From: an uncultured Rivibacter sp.
GTDB lineage: Bacteria; Pseudomonadota; Gammaproteobacteria; Burkholderiales; Burkholderiaceae
Direction of reading: 5' to 3'
Assembly (NCBI GenBank): GCA_946481025.1
Contig: CAMLNA010000006.1
Coordinates: forward strand, 1-64,000
Length of the DNA stretch: 64,000 nt
Position numbers and translations under genes: made by a program. Positions 59,642 to 64,000 of the stretch are shown here, one piece after another (position 1 is the first letter of the stretch; each line of letters starts with the position of its first letter). The notes under the pieces are model-generated. The model saw nothing but the letters and a program-made list of their open reading frames with translations, did no database searches and had not been told where the DNA came from.

Positions 59642-60072
59642 TGGCCTCCACCGATCTCGAGCGCCTTGGAGGCGAGCGCGCGGCTGATGCCGGCCGCCGC
59701 CACGTTGGCCTCGTACGCGCGCAGCGCGCTCACCAGGTTCACCATCTCGCCGGCGTGGTCCACGCCCGGATAGGCGACCATTCCCTTGGCGTCGGCATGC
59801 GGGTGGCCCGGCTCGTGCACCAGGCGCGGCGCCGCCAGCGTGGGCTCCACCGCGCCGAGGGGCAGCGGCAGCCCGGCCGACTGCTCGCGCTGCAGCGCGG
59901 TCTCGAAACCGCCGGCCTGCGCATGGGCCACGACCTTCAGCGGACGGTACAGCCCCGCCTCGCCGGCGGCTGTGGTGTGCATGTTGGCCAGGTTGAGCGC
60001 GGTCACGTCGACCCGCAGCTTCTCCAGCGCCATGCCGGCGGCGCTGATCTGGAATGCGGCGCGGTAGTCCAT
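59638..60072 (-). CDS. flgC: Flagellar proximal rod protein FlgC
   Basis: A 144-residue rod protein: MDYRAAFQISAAGMALEKLRVDVTALNLANMHT at the N-terminus and AYPGVDHAGEMVNLVSALRAYEANVAAAGISRALASKALEIG at the C-terminus. It overlaps flgB by one base. Confidence 0.95.
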   Translation of the reverse strand: MDYRAAFQISAAGMALEKLRVDVTALNLANMHTTAAGEAGLYRPLKVVAHAQAGGFETALQREQSAGLPLPLGAVEPTLAAPRLVHEPGHPHADAKGMVAYPGVDHAGEMVNLVSALRAYEANVAAAGISRALASKALEIGGGQ

Positions 60073-60440
60073 CAGCGGCGCCCCCCGTCGAGTGCGGCGC
60101 CGAACACCGCGAGCTGCTTGTTGAGCAGGCGCACCAGCGCCTGGTAGTGCATCGCGTTGTGCGACATCGCGGCCACCTCCTGGTCGAGCCGCACTTCGGC
60201 CTGCGGCGCGGCCACCACTTCCGCCGGCGCGCTGTCGTGCACCGTGGCGCTCGCCAGCCGGCCGCCGCGCAGCTCGTCGCGCACGGCACCCAGGCTTTCC
60301 TCGAAGCTCACGCGCTGCGCGTGGTGGTCGGGCGTGCCGGCCGAGGCGATGTTGCTGGCATGCACCTGCTGGCGCAGTGATGCTGCATCCAGCGCACGCT
60401 CGACGAGCGCGGCGGTCGCGGGATCGATGGGTGTCACCAT
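60072..60440 (-). CDS. flgB: Flagellar proximal rod protein FlgB
   Basis: A 122-residue rod protein (ALDAASLRQQVHASNIASAGTPDHHAQRVSFEESLG; EVAAMSHNAMHYQALVRLLNKQLAVFGAALDGG). Normal length is about 130. It starts the flgBC-fliE run. Confidence 0.93.
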   Translation of the reverse strand: MVTPIDPATAALVERALDAASLRQQVHASNIASAGTPDHHAQRVSFEESLGAVRDELRGGRLASATVHDSAPAEVVAAPQAEVRLDQEVAAMSHNAMHYQALVRLLNKQLAVFGAALDGGRR

Positions 60441-60461
60441 GATCTGTTCCTGTCGTTGTCG

Positions 60462-61595
60462 TTACTGCACCACCAGGTCGGCGTGCAAGGCCCCCGCAGC
60501 CTTCACCGCCTGGAGGATGGAAATGACGTCGCGCGCGCTCGTGCGCATGCGGTGCAGCGCCTGCACCAGGTCCGCAACGGTGTTGTTGTTCGGGCCGACG
60601 AAAACGCCGGCGCCGCCTTCCTGCACCGCGATGCGGCTGTTCGCGTATTCCTGCGTGCGCACCTCGGGGCCGGTCTGGCGCACCAGCAGCGGCTGCGACA
60701 CCGCGTTGTCGGTCACCACCGACACCTTCAGGTCGCCGTGCGAGACGGCCACGCGCGAGATGCGCACGTCGCCGCCGGTGACGACCGTGCCGGTGCGTTC
60801 ATTGATGACCACGCGGGCGCGCACGTCCGGCTTCACCGGCAAGGACTCGATGGCGGCCAGGAAGCGCGGCACGCGCTGCCGCCAGCCCTCGGGGATCTGG
60901 ATGTCCACGCCGGCGGCATCGCGCACCTCTGCCAGCCCTTCGCCGTGCGCGCGGTTGATGGCATCGGCCACCCGCGTGGCGGTGGTGTAGTCGGCGGTGC
61001 TCAGCACGAAGGTGGCGTTGCGCGGCGCTTCGCCGCGCGGCTCGGGCGTGGCGATCTCGACCGTCGCGCCGCCGCTGAGCATGCCCACCGTGGGGTGGTT
61101 CTTCTGCGAGAGGTTGCCGTTGGCGTCGTAGCGGTAGCCGCCCACCGACACGGCCCCTTGCGCCAGCGCATAGACCCGGCCGTCCGGGCCCTTGAGGGGC
61201 GCCAGCAGCAAGGTGCCGCCCGCCAGGCTGCGCGCGTCGCCGATGGACGTGACCGTCGCATCGATCGTGTCGCCGCCGCGCGCGAAGGCCGGCAGGCTCG
61301 CGGTCACCATCACGGCCGCCACGTTGCGCGCGTTCACGTCGTCGGCGGGCAGCTGCAGGTCGAAGCGCGACAGCATGTTGGCGATCGACTGCCGCGTGGC
61401 GCGATTGCGTCCCGAGTCGCCGGTGCCGGCCAGCCCGCTCACCAGGCCGTAGCCGACCAGCGCGTTGTCGCGCCAGCCGGCCATGCGGCCCAGGTCCTTG
61501 ATGCGCACTTCGCCTTCGGCGGCGGCACAGGCGGCGGCCACGAACAGCAGCCCGGCCGCGGCCATCCAGCGCTTCACTCTGCGGATCATCGTCAT
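60462..61595 (-). CDS. flgI: Flagellar P-ring protein FlgI
   Basis: A 377-residue periplasmic ring protein. Signal peptide MTMIRRVKRWMAAAGLLFVAAACA; the family motif VRIKDLGRMAGWRDNALVGYGLVSGLAGTGDS follows, and NTVADLVQALHRMRTSARDVISILQAVKAAGALHADLVV closes it. Normal length is about 365. Confidence 0.96.
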   Translation of the reverse strand: MTMIRRVKRWMAAAGLLFVAAACAAAEGEVRIKDLGRMAGWRDNALVGYGLVSGLAGTGDSGRNRATRQSIANMLSRFDLQLPADDVNARNVAAVMVTASLPAFARGGDTIDATVTSIGDARSLAGGTLLLAPLKGPDGRVYALAQGAVSVGGYRYDANGNLSQKNHPTVGMLSGGATVEIATPEPRGEAPRNATFVLSTADYTTATRVADAINRAHGEGLAEVRDAAGVDIQIPEGWRQRVPRFLAAIESLPVKPDVRARVVINERTGTVVTGGDVRISRVAVSHGDLKVSVVTDNAVSQPLLVRQTGPEVRTQEYANSRIAVQEGGAGVFVGPNNNTVADLVQALHRMRTSARDVISILQAVKAAGALHADLVVQ

Positions 61596-61596
61596 G

Positions 61597-62202
61597 TCAG
61601 AGCCCCAGCGCGGTCAGGATGCGTTGCCACCAGCCCGGGCGCTGCCGTTCACCGACCACGCCGTCGCCGATGTAGCTGATGCGGGCGTCGGCCAGCCGCG
61701 ACGACAGCACCACGTTGTTGTCCTGCAGGTCGGACGGGCGCACCCGGCCTTCGAGCCGGATCTGCTGCTTCTCGTCGTTGATCTCCAGCACCTGTTCGCC
61801 GGCCAGCCGCAGGTCGCCGTTGGGCAGGATCTCGGCGATCGACACCGTCACCTGCGCCAGCAGCTGCCCGCGGCGCTCGGTGCGGCCGCGCCCGTCCATC
61901 GCGTTGCCCACGCCGATGGCGCCGCGGTAGCGGCGGTGCATGTCCGACACCTCGAGCCCGACGTCCGCCGAGCGGTTGGCATTGGTGTCGGCGCTGCTCG
62001 TGGCACTGGAGTGCTCGAAGATCTGCACGGTGACCAGGTCGCCGACGCGGCTGCCCTTGCGGTCGGCTGTGAGTGCTTGGAACTGGCCTTCGCGGTAGAG
62101 GCTCTCGGTGGCGATCGCCGCCGGCGGCGCCGCCAGCGCGGTGAACAGCGCCAGCCCGGTCCACATCGTCGAATACCGGCACGCGCGTTTCCTGGCCGTC
62201 AT
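61597..62202 (-). CDS. flgH: Flagellar L-ring protein FlgH (no lipobox)
   Basis: A 201-residue L-ring protein with SLYREGQFQALTADRKGSRVGDLVTVQIFEHSSATSSADTNANRSAD and VSIAEILPNGDLRLAGEQVLEINDEKQQIRLEGRVRPSDLQDNNVVLSSRLADARISYIGDG, both intact. The signal region (MWTGLALFTALAAPPAAIA) has no cysteine at the cleavage site, whereas enteric FlgH is a lipoprotein. Overlaps flgA by ATGA. Confidence 0.92.
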   Translation of the reverse strand: MTARKRACRYSTMWTGLALFTALAAPPAAIATESLYREGQFQALTADRKGSRVGDLVTVQIFEHSSATSSADTNANRSADVGLEVSDMHRRYRGAIGVGNAMDGRGRTERRGQLLAQVTVSIAEILPNGDLRLAGEQVLEINDEKQQIRLEGRVRPSDLQDNNVVLSSRLADARISYIGDGVVGERQRPGWWQRILTALGL

Positions 62203-62921
62203 GGCGTTACCTCCACCTGTCCGTTGTCGTTGAGACGTCCCCACACGCTTTGCGCGCGTCCGTCGAGCGCCACCCGCAACCGCTCGCCCGGCATGGCGGC
62301 AGCGAGTGCGGTCCCGCTGGCACGCAGCTCCAGCGCGCCGCTGCGGTACAGCAGCGCCACGCGGTCGCCGCGCTGCACCGTGTCGGCGGCCAGCACGTCG
62401 GCCCGGCGCAGCACATGGCCTTCGGGCCGTGCACGTGCCATGCGCCAGGACTGCTGGCGCCCGTGCTCGCGCACCAGCACGCCCGGGTTGGCCACCGCGT
62501 CCTCTTCGACCGCCTGCAGGAACGGCTCGTCGAGCGTGCCGCCCGCTGGCAGCGCCTGCCGCAGGCGCCAGGCCGGCACCTGCACCGCCACCTCGAACCA
62601 CAGCGCCAGCCGCTGCTTCGGGGCGCCCGGCGGCAGCTCCTGCACCACCTGCATGCGCCGGCGCACCGCCTGGTCGATCGCGACCACCCTGCAGCCGGCC
62701 GCCGCACCGTGTGCGGCATCGAGGCTTGCCGCCGATGCGGCGTCGAGCTGCAGCGTCACCCGGGCCGCCGGCCATTGCGACAGCAGCTGCCCGCGCAAGG
62801 CGTTGCCCGCGCAGTGCGCCGGTGCCTCGCGCGACGGCTGAGCGACGGCCGGAGCGACGGCACACAGGGCCGCTGCGGCGAACACGAGGGACTTGACCCA
62901 CATGGACAGCAACCGCCTCAT
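62199..62921 (-). CDS. flgA: P-ring assembly chaperone FlgA
   Basis: A 240-residue periplasmic chaperone. Signal peptide SLVFAAAALCAVAPAVA; an SAF domain at about residues 120-175 (ANPGVLVREHGRQQSWRMARARPEGHVLRRADVLAADTVQRGDRVALLYRSGALELRASGTAL). Its position between flgG and flgH is uncommon. Overlaps flgG by ATGA. Confidence 0.9.
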   Translation of the reverse strand: MRRLLSMWVKSLVFAAAALCAVAPAVAQPSREAPAHCAGNALRGQLLSQWPAARVTLQLDAASAASLDAAHGAAAGCRVVAIDQAVRRRMQVVQELPPGAPKQRLALWFEVAVQVPAWRLRQALPAGGTLDEPFLQAVEEDAVANPGVLVREHGRQQSWRMARARPEGHVLRRADVLAADTVQRGDRVALLYRSGALELRASGTALAAAMPGERLRVALDGRAQSVWGRLNDNGQVEVTP

Positions 62922-63694
62922 TTGCGCAGGTTGTTGCTCATGCCGAGCATCTCGTCGGCCGCCTGGATCACCTTGACGTTCATCTCATAGGCGCGCTGCG
63001 CGACCATCAGGTTCACCATCTCGTCCACCAGCTTGACGTTCGACGCCTCGACGTAACCCTGCGCGAAGGAGCCCGCGCCGTTCTCGGCGGCGTGAGCGGG
63101 CAACGCCTCGCCCGACGCCGCGCTGGCGCGATAGGCGCCGTCGCCCAGCGGTTCGAGCCCGCCGGCGTTGGTGAACGACACCAGCTCCAGGCGGCCGGCC
63201 TCGACCCGTCGGCCGCTGGCCGCATCGAGCACCGACACCGTACCGTCAGCGGCGATGCGCAGGTCCTTTGCATCGCGCCCGACGTTGACCGCGGGGCGCA
63301 GCTGGTGGCCCGCCGCCGTGGCGAGCTGGCCGTCGTCCGTGATCACGAGCGTGCCACCGCGCACGAAGCCCGCCGTGCCGTCAGGCAGCTGCACCTCGAG
63401 AAAACCTTCGCCCCGCACTGCCAGGTCCATGGCCGCATCGGTGCGGCGCAGTTCACCGGCCTCGAAGTGCCGAAGCAGGCCGGCCACGCCGACACCGAGC
63501 GCCTTGCCGCGCGGCTGGGCGGCGGCACCGGACTGGCCGGCCTCGGCGGACTCGCTGCGCATGAGCGACTCGAAATTGAGCGCGGCCCGCTTGAAGCCCG
63601 GCGTGTTCACGTTGGCCAGGTTGTTGGCGATCGTCTCGACGTTGGACTGCTGGGCGCCGAGTCCCGTGGCTGCGATGTACAGCGCGTCGTTCAT
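62918..63694 (-). CDS. flgG: Flagellar distal rod protein FlgG
   Basis: A 258-residue rod protein: MNDALYIAATGLGAQQSNVETIANNLANVNTPGFKRAALNFESLM at the N-terminus, and VEASNVKLVDEMVNLMVAQRAYEMNVKVIQAADEMLGMSNNLRK at the C-terminus. RBS GGAGG lies eight bases before the ATG. Confidence 0.95.
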   Translation of the reverse strand: MNDALYIAATGLGAQQSNVETIANNLANVNTPGFKRAALNFESLMRSESAEAGQSGAAAQPRGKALGVGVAGLLRHFEAGELRRTDAAMDLAVRGEGFLEVQLPDGTAGFVRGGTLVITDDGQLATAAGHQLRPAVNVGRDAKDLRIAADGTVSVLDAASGRRVEAGRLELVSFTNAGGLEPLGDGAYRASAASGEALPAHAAENGAGSFAQGYVEASNVKLVDEMVNLMVAQRAYEMNVKVIQAADEMLGMSNNLRK

Positions 63695-63697
63695 GGC

Positions 63698-64000
63698 TTA
63701 CACCTCCCCGAATCTGCGAATGGCCTTTTCCAGCACGTCGTCGTAGCCCTGCACCACCTTCTGCATCGCCTCGAAGTGCCGCGTCGTTTCGAGCAGGCGC
63801 ACCATTTCGCCGGTGGACTGCACGTTGGAAGCTTCCTGGTAGCCGGCGCGCACGCGGGTGCCCTCGCCGGCGTCGCTCATCGACGTGGCGCCGTCGGCGC
63901 GGTACACGCCGTGGCCGGCGGGCTGCAGGACGCCGGGGTTGTCGAAGCGCACCAGCCGCAGGCGTCCGAGCGAGGTCTCGCCGGCAAACACCTGGCCCTG
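63698..64000 (-). CDS. flgF: Flagellar rod protein FlgF (C-terminal part)
   Basis: The last 100 residues of a rod protein whose 5' end lies beyond the window. LGRLRLVRFDNPGVLQPAGHGVYRADGATSMSDAGEGTRVRAGYQEASNVQSTGEMVRLLETTRHFEAMQKVVQGYDDVLEKAIRRFGEV matches FlgF/FlgG C-termini. The gene order with flgG points to FlgF. TAA stop at 63698. Confidence 0.88.
   Translation of the reverse strand, partial: QGQVFAGETSLGRLRLVRFDNPGVLQPAGHGVYRADGATSMSDAGEGTRVRAGYQEASNVQSTGEMVRLLETTRHFEAMQKVVQGYDDVLEKAIRRFGEV

Noticed and set aside
1..64000. tRNA, rRNA, CRISPR arrays, complete insertion sequences or prophage genes
   Set aside because: None was recognised on either strand by reading; direct repeats of CRISPR type and transposase motifs were not found.

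Overview
GC-rich DNA from a plant-associated betaproteobacterium. The combination of an OmpR-type HrpG, an AraC-type HrpB/HrpX activator, hrp_II/PIP promoters and HrpB1/B2/B4/B5/B7 homologues is that of the group-2 (Hrp2) type III secretion systems (T3SS) of Ralstonia, Acidovorax and Xanthomonas. The overall look fits Burkholderiales (Comamonadaceae-like), but the genus cannot be fixed from this window.

Positions 181-9983 (minus strand) are one long T3SS operon: a small Gly/Pro protein, secretin hrcC, SctD, a probable needle-chaperone pair, a probable needle/pilus subunit, a harpin, hrpB1, hrpB2, hrcJ, hrpB4, hrpB5 and ATPase hrcN. Positions 10.2-11.4 kb (plus) carry a small helical protein and an HpaH-like lytic transglycosylase. 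Positions 11.5-14.2 kb carry a pectin lyase lipoprotein and a secreted double ricin-B lectin. HrpB/HrpX lies at 14.2-15.7 kb. A second minus-strand block (15.9-19.4 kb) holds hrpB7, hrcT, a chaperone-like gene, an unknown gene and a second needle-like protein. Positions 19.6-25.7 kb hold a periplasmic binding protein, a receiver-like Hrp-regulon protein, and a TonB receptor with FecR and FecI. hrpG is at 26.0 kb. The third T3SS block is hrcV-hpaP-hrcQ-hrcR-hrcS-hpaA-chaperone (26.8-32.9 kb), with a 760-residue effector-like gene, hrcU and an HrpF/NolX translocator up to 38.4 kb. A second TonB receptor, a GNAT acetyltransferase, HrpW and a pectate lyase complete the island (to about 44.6 kb).

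Twelve TTCG-N16-TTCG boxes (hrp_II/PIP type) were found by reading both strands between genes. All have a -10-like hexamer (YANNNT, at most one mismatch) 30-31 bases downstream. Eight boxes form four divergent pairs. They place a GNAT protein, a receiver-like protein, a 265-residue protein and a 760-residue protein in the Hrp regulon. hrpG itself also carries a box.

Positions 44.6-46.6 kb are small housekeeping-type genes (DTW-domain, NIPSNAP, YgjP-like, VF530-like), then a degenerate gene remnant. From 47.0 kb to the window end, all on the minus strand, is a compact flagellar cluster: flgF(partial)-flgG-flgA-flgH-flgI-flgB-flgC-fliE-fliF-fliG-like-fliH-fliI-fliJ-fliK-flgD-flgE-fliM-fliN-fliO-fliP-fliA, followed by three TPR/unknown genes. 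Several parts are reduced: a 176-residue FliG-like protein without a visible torque domain, a FliM without the N-terminal CheY-binding motif, a short FlgD, and FlgH without a lipobox. fliQ, fliR, flhA, flhB, flagellin and motor genes are not in the window. No tRNA, rRNA, CRISPR array or intact insertion sequence was seen.
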